A stretch of 64,000 bases of DNA from Pseudisothecium myosuroides (lineage: Eukaryota > Streptophyta > Bryopsida > Hypnales > Lembophyllaceae), in contig OX637293.1 in assembly GCA_951799445.1 (NCBI GenBank), forward strand, positions 27,032,001 to 27,096,000, given 5' to 3'. The notes below the pieces were generated by a model, which searched no databases, was not told the origin of the DNA, and saw only the letters and a list, made by a program, of their open reading frames with translations. This document shows positions 11,186-20,937 of this stretch, one piece after another. Numbering within the stretch: position 1 is the first letter of the stretch; each line of letters begins with the position of its first letter. The translations under genes were made by a program, and so were the position numbers.

Positions 11186-14100
11186 TTGGCACATTGGTCC
11201 GGAGAATAAACCTGAAGCGAAAATGCACCACATATGGACTCATGAAGTTCACGTGGACCAGAAATAAGTCACTAACTCAAAGTTCAAACGAGTTCTTTAA
11301 GTTCCTCATTCGATATCAAATGATTGTGTGCTTCAGATGTGCCTCAAGTAAACATGAAGCACACCTCAAGCACACTTATACAATTATTATTGCTTTTAAA
11401 AAATAATCACCTCAAAAATAAAAACGTTCTTTGAAATTTCAAAATTGGACTAAAAATGTTTGGGTGGGTTTAAGGTATGCTTGAGGTTCACGTCAAGAAC
11501 ACATAAAGCACACTTGAAGCGCACTTCGTGACTTCGTCTAATGAAATTGCCTTGGAATAAGAAGCTATGAAAAATTTAACTTGGATTAAAAATACTTTGC
11601 TTTTGCATGAAGTAACCTTGAAGCAAAATTGAAGTATATTTCCACTATTATCTTATGGTTGGTCGGTTGGATCATAAAAATAATTTCAAATTGAAACCTT
11701 CTACTAAGTGTACTAAATGAAATCATAAGGTTCTCAAAGTGCGCTAACAATAGACGTCACGCACATCTACAAATCATCTCTTCTATTTGCATTGCTTTGA
11801 AATGATGATGAATTTTAAAATGAAATGCTAATTTCCAAAATGAAAAGCATAAGTAAAAGTGATTGAAGTATACCTGAGTTCTAGTTGAAGCATATTTCAA
11901 GCAAATTCCATCTTGTCAAGATACCTCGAATAATTTATATATTTTGTTGAATTCAATTCTTTTCATATAAATGCCAATCGAAATCATGAAAAGTTTGAAG
12001 TGTGCTTAAATAGACTTATAGACCTAAGGTCGAACGGGCAAAATACTTCCTTCATTTTCAGTGCATTATAAAGAAGTCAAAAAAAAAATCAAATGTACTA
12101 GGGAAAAAAAAAATAATGGCGTGTGCTTCAGATAGACGTGAAACACACCTCAAGCACATTTGTATCGTTTAACCACTAAAGCAACAAACACCATTTGTTG
12201 GCAACATGGCGATTTTGGACAGCTCCGTACAAACGCAATTTTTATTTTTTTTCTTTAAAATTTTAACACAAGATGTGTCGAAGGAGTATCTTTAAGGCCC
12301 AACGATTTTTATAGCGTTTGACAACAAGGTTAAAAAGTTACTGCATGATAGGTAGTTCTCTTTGATCTTTGGGCAGCTCGGGCAGCCAATAAACTTCTTT
12401 AAAAATCACTTTTAAAAAAAATAGAAATTAGAAATTGGTTCTTCAGATGTATATGTACGCGGGAAGCTTTGAATCATTCAATTCCAATAAATGAAGAAAA
12501 AATTATGAGGATTCTTACTTTAAGGGTACTTATGGAATCATTAGTCTAAAGAAAACTTTGAAGTCATTTATTTAACTCAATTTTGAATAACTTCGAAAAT
12601 AAAATTAAAACATTGGGTGTACATTATTTACTTTAATATTACAACCGCTTTGGATTGGCATTTTTCAATTTGATAATTAAATTTGTAACAATTTAGTGAA
12701 CATTTGAATAATTCTCTACTTCTTTCAACTTACAATTTTTTTCCTGTACATTGTACAATTCCAAATGATCTAAAAATTTTGAAGCATGTGGCCAACTTGT
12801 CTAAGGAAAAGAATCCAAAGAGTAACTACCATTTTGGACATCTTTTCATATAAATGTGACCTTGTGAAATGCAGGTGCCTGGTTTAGGGCAGGGACCAAA
12901 AAAGCATTTTTGTCATTCCAAAGTTGAAACGCTATTAATCCTATTATCTTGCAATCGACATCGTGGAAAATTCTGATATTTTTTCCACATCTTCTCAAAT
13001 TAATTTACTACAAGATCCAACGTTATATGTGTCCAAAAATATTTTTATTTCAAAATTTATTACTTGTACCAGAAATGGCAGTTTTGGAGCAGTTTTGGTG
13101 AAAACTTAGTCAAAAAAACTAAGGGGTCAAATTATGTTGGATTATAAAGACAACTTTAAATTGAAATCTTTTACAATAAAAAGATCGAATTTCAAAAAAT
13201 AAATAAAAATAGCGTAAGGTGTATTTCATGTGTACTTCAAGCTCACCTAAAGATTGAAGCACGTTTTTACTGTTCAAAGTAGTGTGGATCCTAAAAATGA
13301 TTTTAATTTAAATCTCTTATTGAATAATTCAATATCAACTCATCAAAATACCAAATGCTTAAATTATGCTTGAAGTACACCTCAAGCACATCTAGTATAC
13401 ATTTTCACTATTTCCATTCATTTCAAATTAAATAAATTTGAAGATAATAGAATCTTCTTTTCAAAATTTCAAAATTTACAGTATAAATGAAATTGCTTGA
13501 GTTGCGTTTGAGGTCCACCATCAGTTCACCTCAAGCAAATTCCTACTACTTAGATTTCTTCATATTAAAAGAATAAAAATTTGAATTTCTTCTGGTTTAG
13601 AAATTCAGATGTAGTAATACAGTGCTTAAAGTGTGCTCCTACCATGCTTAAGGTTTATTTCAATTCTTCAAGCAACTTTCAAGCACATTCTTAAAATTTC
13701 TTGAATTTATGAAGAACAAAAAGTATAGTTATTTGAATTTATGATTGAAGGGGTGGAAAATAAGGTGCCATGCATGTAAACTTTAAGTTCATTTGAAAAA
13801 TTCTCTCCTAATTTGAAATGCATTCAATATGAACTCTTAGTAAACTATTTTTTTGAATAAAGGAGATCATGAATTTCTAAAATAGTAAAATTGAGGTTTA
13901 GTTGTGATTGAGGTGTGCTTCAGGTCTATCTACGTATCTTTAGTGTTTTTGTTTCATTTGAAAACAAAGAATTGCTGATTCAATTTTTTCAGATATGGTT
14001 TTCCAATGTGTGTTTTATGTGTGCTTGAGGTTTATTAAGCAAAGTTGTTTGCTCTTCATTTGTAAAATATATTTTTGGTTGCCAATTTTGGGGGAGTTTC

Positions 14101-14210
14101 TGATTCAAATGAAATGAGAAAAGTAATGGTGCCCTTTTAGTTGAGAGATAAACTTTTCACCCTATATCTAAAGACTACAAGAAGTACACGTCAAGTGCAC
14201 TTGTGAAATT
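11186..14210. repeat. Degenerate repeats with a CCTCAAGCACAC core
   Basis: Apart from an inserted family-N copy (about 12190-13135), this gene-free stretch repeats a core resembling GAAGYRYACCTCAAGCACAY or its reverse complement (GTGTGCTTGAGG). Examples lie near 11355, 11475, 11870, 12120, 13220, 13365, 13510, 13640, 13905, 14015 and 14180. Spacing is irregular, mostly 100-250 bp, and both orientations occur, often as near-palindromic pairs. The element type is unknown. Confidence 0.5.
12190..13135 (+). repeat. AT-rich dispersed repeat (family N), copy
   Basis: It carries the family order: GGCGATTTTGGACAGCT, GGGCAGCTCGGGCAGC, GAAGCTTTGAATCATTC, ATTGTACAATTCCAAATGATC, CTACAAGATCCAACGTTATATGTG and GAAATGGCAGTTTTGGAGC. 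It ends near AGGGGTCAAATT. It interrupts the CCTCAAGCACAC repeats, so it probably inserted later. No coding potential. Confidence 0.6.
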
Positions 14211-14279
14211 GCCCCAAAAATTGAATATAATTGATAGTTTGAATCCTAATCGAAGTGCAATGAGAGAAGTAAAAAATAA

Positions 14280-15010
14280 AAAATAAGAGAAATTCAAAGT
14301 AATTTTTTCTTCGAATGTTTTTCTCAAAGATTACATTTTTGTCTACATGTGAAGCTTTGTTCCCTTCAATTTGAAATTTTGGATTAATAATAAAAAAGTT
14401 CTTCAGAATCTGATTTTTTCGGACAATTTAAGAATCTCAAGGAAAAAAAAATTTGAATGATTCACTATTGGATGTTATTTTTAGAATTTTACCAAGGAAA
14501 TTGTTGGACAATCTTAGTCTCTTAGATTTCCTAGCTACAAGAATCTCACTGTTGAGATTATTGTGATCCAATTCCATCTAAAAGTTCTTACCAGTTTCGT
14601 TTTTTCTTCCATCTTCCATCCAATTCTACTTGACAATTTTATAATGAGTGAAAATCAAGTGGTTTTTTTCCTAAATTTTTTGGGTACATTATGAATTCAA
14701 CTACTTTACGTAGATAAGTGGATAATCAAAATCATTAGTGTTAAAAACTTGAACTACAAAGATTCAAAGCCAAAAACTATAGTCAAGCAAGGTGCCACTA
14801 AACTAATTTTCTTCCTTCTAAATTCATATATTTTATACTATACACAGTTTAGTTTTTGAAGCTTTCTTTTACGTATCCATATACTAGTTAAGAATAAGAT
14901 CTTATAGTTTGATATTCCCAAAAAGAAAGGTTTGATGGTTCTTTACTCTTTGAAATAGCACTGAAAATTTTTAGTTGTTTTTTGATAGGAATATCACCTT
15001 CCTCCTCTAG
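14280..15010 (+). repeat. AT-rich dispersed repeat (family N/M), partial copy
   Basis: It matches the TTAA-bounded elements at 31.3 and 34.0 kb in order: GTGAAGCTTTG, AAAGTTCT with TTTTTCGGACA, AATCTCACTGTTGAGATTA, CTACTTGACAATTTTATAATGA, ACTAGTTAAGAATAAGATCTTAT and GAAATAGCACT. The ends are eroded and there is no gene. Confidence 0.5.
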
Positions 15011-15121
15011 GGATTAATACAATTGGTCCTTCCATTGGATCCAAAATAAAAATTGAAGAATCATTTGATTATATCACATTGCAGTGTTTTGAATTTAGGA
15101 TTTGTAGCATACGATTTCTGA

Positions 15122-15148
15122 TTAGGGTTTAGGGTTTAGGGTTTAGGA
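15122..15148 (+). repeat. Interstitial telomere-type repeat (TTTAGGG)3
   Basis: About three to four tandem copies of TTTAGGG, the Arabidopsis-type plant telomere unit, embedded in AT-rich DNA far from any chromosome end visible here. This is the best single sequence hint that the host is a plant. Confidence 0.85.
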
Positions 15149-15339
15149 AATACTACTTAGACAAGAGGCTTAAAACATGAAAAAAGAAATTCAATCACAA
15201 TACACATTATTACTTCTACATGACTTCTACATTGGATGCTTCTAGAAGGATGCATCTAATGTAAAAGCGAATCAAACCGTTTTAGTGCAGAATGCGGAAT
15301 CCGAGGTTCCAGACAGTCGGTCTTCTGCAGCGGTGAACA

Positions 15340-15680
15340 ATTTTCGTCAACCCTGGCGGTCGTCCAGGTCGGCCGTCCCAATCAGTCGGCGTAACTTAAA
15401 ACGGCCGTCCGAATCGGTTGGCGTACCCTGAAACGGCCGTCCGAATCGGTCGATCGCCCCTGAAACGGCCGTCCGAAGCGATCGGCCTACCCTAAAACGG
15501 CCGTGTTTGGTTAGGATGGCTTCGTATGTTGGTTCGGGCGGGCGGTCAGTTTGAAGCGGTCGCTGGGGTCGGTCGGTGAGCGGTCGGCAGAGGCTCGGGG
15601 CGGACTGCGGCTTCGGCGACCGCCGCGGAGGCGGAACGCGTCGGTCCGGGGTGGGTCCGCGAGGTTCAGGGCTGGTCCGG
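15340..15680. promoter_or_regulatory. GC-rich island, upstream part of the RING gene promoter, split by an LTR
   Basis: GTCGG, CGGCCGTCCGAATCGG and GCGGTCGG blocks give a strongly GC-rich stretch. It ends exactly where the LTR begins (15681), and island-like sequence resumes just after the LTR (20670), so I infer that one island was cut by the insertion. No ORF here is credible. Confidence 0.55.
15375..15502 (+). repeat. Four tandem copies of a 32-bp unit
   Basis: Units start at 15375, 15407, 15439 and 15471, each exactly 32 bp. They follow the pattern GTCCGAATCGGTCGGCG, then TACCCTGAAACGGCC, with a few substitutions. A fifth unit decays after GTG. The array sits inside the GC island of the RING gene. 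It has no spacers, so it is not a CRISPR array. Confidence 0.85.
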
Positions 15681-16972
15681 TGTGAGCTCCCAATTTGTCA
15701 CTTGGGACTCGTAGAATTATTTTTTTTTGAAATTTGCAATTTAAAGTTGATAAAAATATAGAAAAATCCATAAAAAGAGTATAGAACCGAAATAGGGTTG
15801 TGTCATACCCATTATAGTATTTGGTCTAGATTTGTGTTTCTTACTTAGAATCCCCCAAACCTTGCCTAAAAATAGTATAGAAATAACGGAAAGGTTAGAG
15901 TTGAAGGATTCGAGTCACACAGCCCCAAAAGGGCTAAATCCCACCATGAATGTGGCGATTCATGGCTAGGTCGGTCCGAGGGATCCACAGCGAGGCCACT
16001 AGGTCGGGTCCTAGAGTTAGATTTAGAATTCCCCATTAGATCAACGAATTCCCAAAATCCCGATTGTTAGCATGCAGGAGCCACTCACGCAAGACCGGGC
16101 CCGTGGAGGAATCTACAGCCCAAGGATGGTGTTCTAGGGTGAATCCCATGCCAGGAATCCAACGGCGAAATCGGTTCGCCAAGATTCCTCCACCTGCAGA
16201 AGATTCCCGCACCGTCGCTAATTCAAGGAGATGGCCAGTTTTGAATCTCCATTGACCAATCGTGCCAGGTACGGAAACACACCCGCACGTCTTTCATGCG
16301 ACTCCCTGAGAGGTCACGTGAAAAATCCCGGCATCTTCCGACTTGCAGAAGAACCTTTTTCCGGGTGGTCAACCCTCCTAACCTCCAACGGGAATTTCAT
16401 GGAAATTACCCAGGTTACAATAAAATCTCACTAAAAATTAGACTAGCTTGTTTTATGTTAATAATGCGCTCCGTGAAGTTTCACGACATTCCGATAGCGG
16501 CAAGTACTCGAACCGGCGAGATTCCTCGGGAATTAACCACGTGGCGGGGTCCCCACCACGTTGACCGGCATTCCGGGACCATACGATGGCGAAACGAAGT
16601 CAACCAAAAGTCCTTCCCGACTCTCTCGCACCTACCGCAGACCCTAGGCTATTCACATTTCTCAAAATAGGAGACCCCCAAGATCTAGGATTTTACCACG
16701 ATTTGGTTTTTAAACTAAATTAGCCTACGATGGGTTTTTGGCCTCGGTACGGGGGATAGGGGGATCTAGGACTAAACACGGCGTTCTAAATCCAACGGTG
16801 CAATCCGTTTGGCGATTGGAGCTAAACTCTAAAAGTTAGGATGTTGGTCCAGCATAGATGGTAGAAGTAGAAATTTAGGATATAGGATGAAAATCTTTGA
16901 GGATGAGGATGAAAATCCCCGTTGATAAGGTTACCTTAGAACTCTAGAGGGAGGGGTGAGCCCTTGGAAACC

Positions 16973-16980
16973 TATATAAG
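16973..16980 (+). promoter_or_regulatory. TATA box of LTR copy A
   Basis: TATATAAG in the context CCTATATAAGGGCCCC, followed by a CT-rich TCTCTCTCT run typical of a plant transcription start. The same block lies at the same offset from the 5' end (about 1.29 kb) in copy B and, diverged, in copy C. Confidence 0.7.
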
Positions 16981-17419
16981 GGCCCCATTTCTCTCTCTAG
17001 AAGACCCCCAATTCTTGTTTTGGGTCCGTGGGTCCAAGTTATTTTGGATATTTTGGCGTTTCAAGCCAAAAACCTCTACGGTGTTTTCGGAGCACTTTTG
17101 GCTCCATTGTTGCTTATTTTCAAGCTTTGAAGGTCCTTGGGGGTCCTTCTACCTTGCTTTGTGTACTCTTTGTGCAGTGTTTTTGTACTTTGTTGTAGTT
17201 GGAGAGCCTCTCTCTCCCCCTTGTACGTGACGTGATCTAACTTGTGAAGTTAAGAGTCTTTTGTTTTGTATCTTGCACTAATCCTAAAGTCACCCCCCAC
17301 CGTACCTTGGCGATGCCGCTTTGGGGGGCCTTTAGCGTGTGAGCGTTGTGTTGCCACGTGATCTAACGTGCCAGTTTTCTTTTCCTTTGTAGTTTTTTCT
17401 TACACCCTCTTCTAACCTT

Positions 17420-17860
17420 CTTCTGGTTGAGTGGACCCCCCTCCGGGACGGCGAAGCTTTGGACCTCCTTGTACATGTGTTGCTAAATTTCTTCCAAACC
17501 CTCTTCTAATCTTCTCCTTGTTGAGTGGACCCCCCCCCGGGACGGCAAAGCTTTGACCCTGTGTGTATGTTTTCTTTTAAAGTTTAGTTTTCCCTCTTCT
17601 AAAGTCTCTCCCCTTGTGTGGACCCCCCTCTGGAACGGCGAAGCTTTGACCCTGTGTGTGTGTTTTCTTTTAAAGTTAGTTTTCCCTCTTCTAAAGTCTC
17701 TCCCCTTGTGTGGACCCCCCTGGGAAATGGCGAAGCTTTGAACTAGTGACAAAGTAGAGTCCTAAAGCGTGTGTTAAAAGTGTAGACGGCGGAGCTTTGA
17801 ACCCCCGGGGTGTCAAGAAGTCCTAAAGTTGGTGTTAAACCCAATTTGACGGCGAAGCTT
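17420..17860 (+). repeat. Tandem ~90-bp repeats in the LTR leader
   Basis: Five or so units, each ending in a block like GTGGACCCCCC-GGGACGGCGAAGCTTTGACC, separated by CCCTCTTCTAAAGTCTCTCC and TTTTCTTTTAAAGT. They lie downstream of the TATA box, so they would be transcribed. Copy B has about four units (48530-48860) and copy C shorter AAGCTTTGA echoes. The GCGAAGCTTTG core is the best-kept part. Confidence 0.75.
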
Positions 17861-18044
17861 TGCATCTACCCCGTGTTTAGTTCCAAAGTCTAGTTTCCAA
17901 GACCTTTGTGGAAACCTCCAGAGTTTAGCTTCCAAGATATGTAGGGTTCTTTGCATTTGTCTAGAGTAGTGTCTTCAAAAGTTTTAGGTAGTTAGTTGTT
18001 TCCAAGGTCTTAGTAAGTTTAGTACCCCTGACGGTTAGTTCCCC

Positions 18045-18320
18045 CATTAGCCTTAGCAAAAACTCAGTCTTAAAATAGCCTTAGCAAAAATCCAGTCTTA
18101 AAATAGCCTTAGCAAAAATCCAGTCTTTTTAGCCTTAGCAAAAATCCAGTCTTAGATAGCCTTAGCAAAAAATTCCAGTCTTTTTAGCCTAGTCGGAAAT
18201 CCAGTTTTTAGCCTAGCCGGAAAACCAGCATACAGCAGCGACATCAGGACCAGCATACAGCAGCACATCAGGACCAGCTACAGCAGCAACATCAAGCCAG
18301 CATACAGCAGCACCATCGGG
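18045..18320 (+). repeat. Short tandem repeats in the LTR leader (AGCCTTAGCAAAAATCCAGTC and CAGCATACAGCAGC)
   Basis: About seven imperfect units of a ~25-bp repeat (core CTTAGCAAAAATCCAGTC) run to about 18205. Four units of CAGCATACAGCAGC-ACATCAGGAC follow, from about 18228. Copy B keeps only three to five diverged units of the first type (49090-49215), so the arrays expand and contract between copies. Confidence 0.75.
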
Positions 18321-19088
18321 AGCCAAAAAAAAAAAAAAAACATATTAAAAAATTAATTAATTATTTTTAATTAATTGACCAGCCCAGCCAGCCAGCCGGG
18401 AGGTGGTGGGCAGGCTCGGGGTCCAGCACCCAGCCAAATCGGTCGCTCTTCTTTTTGAACTCAAAGTTTTTTGGTCTTTTTGGGTTCTGGTTTTTTGGGG
18501 TCTCTCAAACTAACTCAAAAATCAGACCTAAAACACCACAAAAATGTGGGACTAACCTATTACTAGCTAGGGAAGGAGTAGGATTAGGGTCTAAACCAAA
18601 AAGGGAGAAGGGAGAAAAGAGCGGAGCACCACCGTACCTGCACACAAATTTGTTTCACCACTCACACCTACACACAATGGAAGGAAATTAGGGGGAAGGA
18701 TGTGTTATAGGAGTGGAGAGGAGAGAGACGATAAATAGTGCCTAGCTAGGAGATTAGGTAGGAAATCTAGAAGAACTCCTTACAACCGTTGGGAGGAGGA
18801 TTAGGATGACACAAAGCAAAGTTGCGTAAGAGGGTAGGAGGCTCATTTAAAACTTCACGAAGTTTGAGACTAGAGCGTAAGACCACCATGACCACGGTTG
18901 GTGGAATAGTTCAAGAGTAGAAGGAAGAGGAGGAGAGAAAGAAAAGAAGAAGGAAATGGGGGGAAAGGGTTAGACCATCATACTTGTAACGTTTTCTTTT
19001 CTACAACTTAAGCCGTGGGCCTTGAAAAAAATAAAATAAATAAAGACCATAGCACAAAAATAAAAGAAGACAACTGCGAGTGGCCACC

Positions 19089-19151
19089 ATGGAGCACGAG
19101 GACGCGCATGTGGACGGGGATGACGTCATTTCCGACACTAGCAGTAACGAG
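19089..19151 (+). CDS. LTR-encoded 21-codon first exon, copy A
   Basis: ATG in a strong context (GCCACCATGG) opens exactly 21 codons (MEHEDAHV... ending SSNE), then GTGGGT, a usable splice donor in phase 0. Eight of 21 residues are acidic. Without splicing the frame stops four codons later. Copy B has the same length with conservative changes (Asp/Glu and Ser/Thr swaps), and copies C and E have 21 codons at the equivalent place. I infer a first coding exon, spliced across the end of the LTR into an internal ORF that is missing here. No acceptor is visible in the window. Confidence 0.55.
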
Positions 19152-20669
19152 GTGGGTCACTAAACTAATCCTAGTCGTTTTTCCCTAATTAGCACTTATT
19201 TTCCTAATCAGCCCTTAGAGCGTGATTAGCATCCGAGATTAGCGCGAATTAGAAGTTTAGATTCAAAAGTTGATAGATTAGGAATAGAGGTTTCCGAAAA
19301 CATCTTATAATTAAGATTTGACCGTAAACTGACCGCGTTAGGCTAAGTTAAGCGGTAGGGGGTAGAACGGAGGAATTTTAATTAAAAGGGAACCACAAGA
19401 AACAATGGACGGAAATTAGGATTAGATTAGAGGGAGGATTTAGGATTAAAATTAAAGATCAAATAGCAAGTTAAAAACCTAGGATTAAATTAAGATTTTA
19501 ATTAGGGAAGTTAAAATTCAAAAGCCAAAAGTGAGAGTTGACTTTGGGAAGTAAAAAGTAGAGTAGGAAGTAGAAGTCACAAATAGAATCCACTTAGGAA
19601 GTAGATTGTTGAGTTAAAAATAGAGCTAAAATTAGAAGTCAAAACCCTAGAGTTAAAAGTTGGAATTAAATTTAGGAGGATAACATTTAGAGCTAATCTT
19701 GGATTAAAACGATAGTTTTAAATTTGGAAGTAGAAGTCAAAAGTCAAAAGTCAAAAGTTTAGATTAAACTTAAAGGTTAAATTTTAGAGTCAATTAGGGG
19801 AGTAAAAAGTGAGAGTAAAAAGCTAAAAGTAGAAGTTAAAAGTTAGACGTAGAAGTAAAATTTTAGAGTTAGTAGAAATCTAGAGTCAAAGTGAAAACTT
19901 AGAGTCAAACCTAGAGGTTAAAATTGGGGATTGATTTTAGAAGTAAAAATTTAGGATTAAAAGTAAAAAACCTAGAGTTAAATTAGGAGTAAAAAATCTA
20001 CAGTAAAAAGTGAAAAGTTAGAGTTACCTTTAGAGGGTAAATCTTAGAGTAGTTTAGAGATAATGACATAGAATTAGAAGTGAAACTTAGAATTACCCTA
20101 GAAGGTTAAAACTTGGAAGTTAGGAGTCGAAGTTGATTTAGAAGTAAAAACTTAGAGTTAAAAGTTAAACCTAGGGTTAAATTCCGAGGATAAATTTCAG
20201 AGTTAAATTAGGAGTAAAAACCTAGAGTTTCATTTAGAGGTTGAAGATTAGAGTAAGAGTTAAACTTTAGAGTTAGTCTTTAGAGTAGAACTTCTCGATG
20301 GAGTCTTAAAATCCCACGATAGTCTTAGAGGTTCATGGAAGGAACATAGGGGTTCCTCTTTTTACATAGTTAGGGACGTTAGAAATGACGCCAACTACTC
20401 AGTCTACCCCCGACATAGGATAGATAGTTAGGGAGTTAGAATTTTACCATTACCCTGAGCATTGCAGTTACCTTGTGAGTTACTGCATGCATTCTAATTA
20501 TTCGCTGCCATCCACGACACTTAGGAAACGTTAGCAAAAAAGATCCATTGCTTGGAAGGCACAGTGGACCGCGCTCACATCACCCCTATATATTAAAAAT
20601 TGTGGATAAAGGCATAGAACCTGGTCGGTGTTCGCTCGATTACCAAGGGTGGGTAATCCAGCGCCCACA

Positions 20670-20740
20670 TCCGACGGCGGACGCGGCTTAGGTCTGGGGT
20701 CGGTTGGCTATAAGAGCGGACGGCCTCCTTGGACCTCCTC
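20670..20740. promoter_or_regulatory. GC-rich core promoter of the RING gene, downstream part, with TATA box
   Basis: This is the short remainder of the GC island after the LTR (CCGACGGCGGACGCGG, GGGGTCGG) with CTATAAG at 20708-20714, about 225 bp before ATG 20938. The LTR end is only about 40 bp from the TATA box, so all upstream control sequence has been displaced by about 5 kb. Confidence 0.6.
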
Positions 20741-20937
20741 ACTTCAACTCCCCTTCGGCGCCAAGTCGGCTGATCTCTGTTGCTTTATGCGCCAGTTGCT
20801 CCTACATGCTGGAGAGTTGAAGTCATTGAGCTTTTGATACGGGAACTTTTTGACATTTTTACTTGTGCATATACATTGGACGTCACTTGCGGAGTATTTC
20901 TTGAATTGGAGGTGAAGGCAATTTCAAATTGCCAATC

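Larger units (their letters stand above)
15681..20669 (+). mobile_element. Giant LTR, copy A (probable solo LTR, about 5.0 kb)
   Basis: It begins TGTGAGCTCCC and ends GCGCCCACA, the TG...CA form of a retroviral-type LTR. Flanks are TCCGG on the left and TCCGA on the right, a 5-bp duplication with one mismatch. Copy B (46788-51481) is collinear over its whole length and has a perfect duplication. Order: a roughly 1.29-kb U3; TATATAAG at 16973; a leader with tandem repeats; an AT-rich tract (18327-18378); a 21-codon exon (19089-19151); a long AG-rich stretch of TTAGAGTTAAAAGT-like repeats (about 19440-20290); and a conserved 3' end with CCATTGCTTGGAAGGCACAGTGGA. No gag, protease, reverse transcriptase or integrase is visible. 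The size recalls Ogre/Tat gypsy elements. It could also be a non-autonomous element without LTRs. ORFs at 16064-17230 and 17483-18691 are out-of-frame noise. Confidence 0.75.

Noticed and set aside
15375..15502. Possible CRISPR-like array
   Set aside because: The four 32-bp units are directly adjacent with no spacers. It is a plain tandem repeat.
16964..17230. ORF beginning METYIRAPFLSL, also seen at 48068-48280
   Set aside because: It starts at a TTG that overlaps the LTR TATA box and transcription start. The two LTR copies lose the frame at different places, and similarity follows the DNA rather than the protein.
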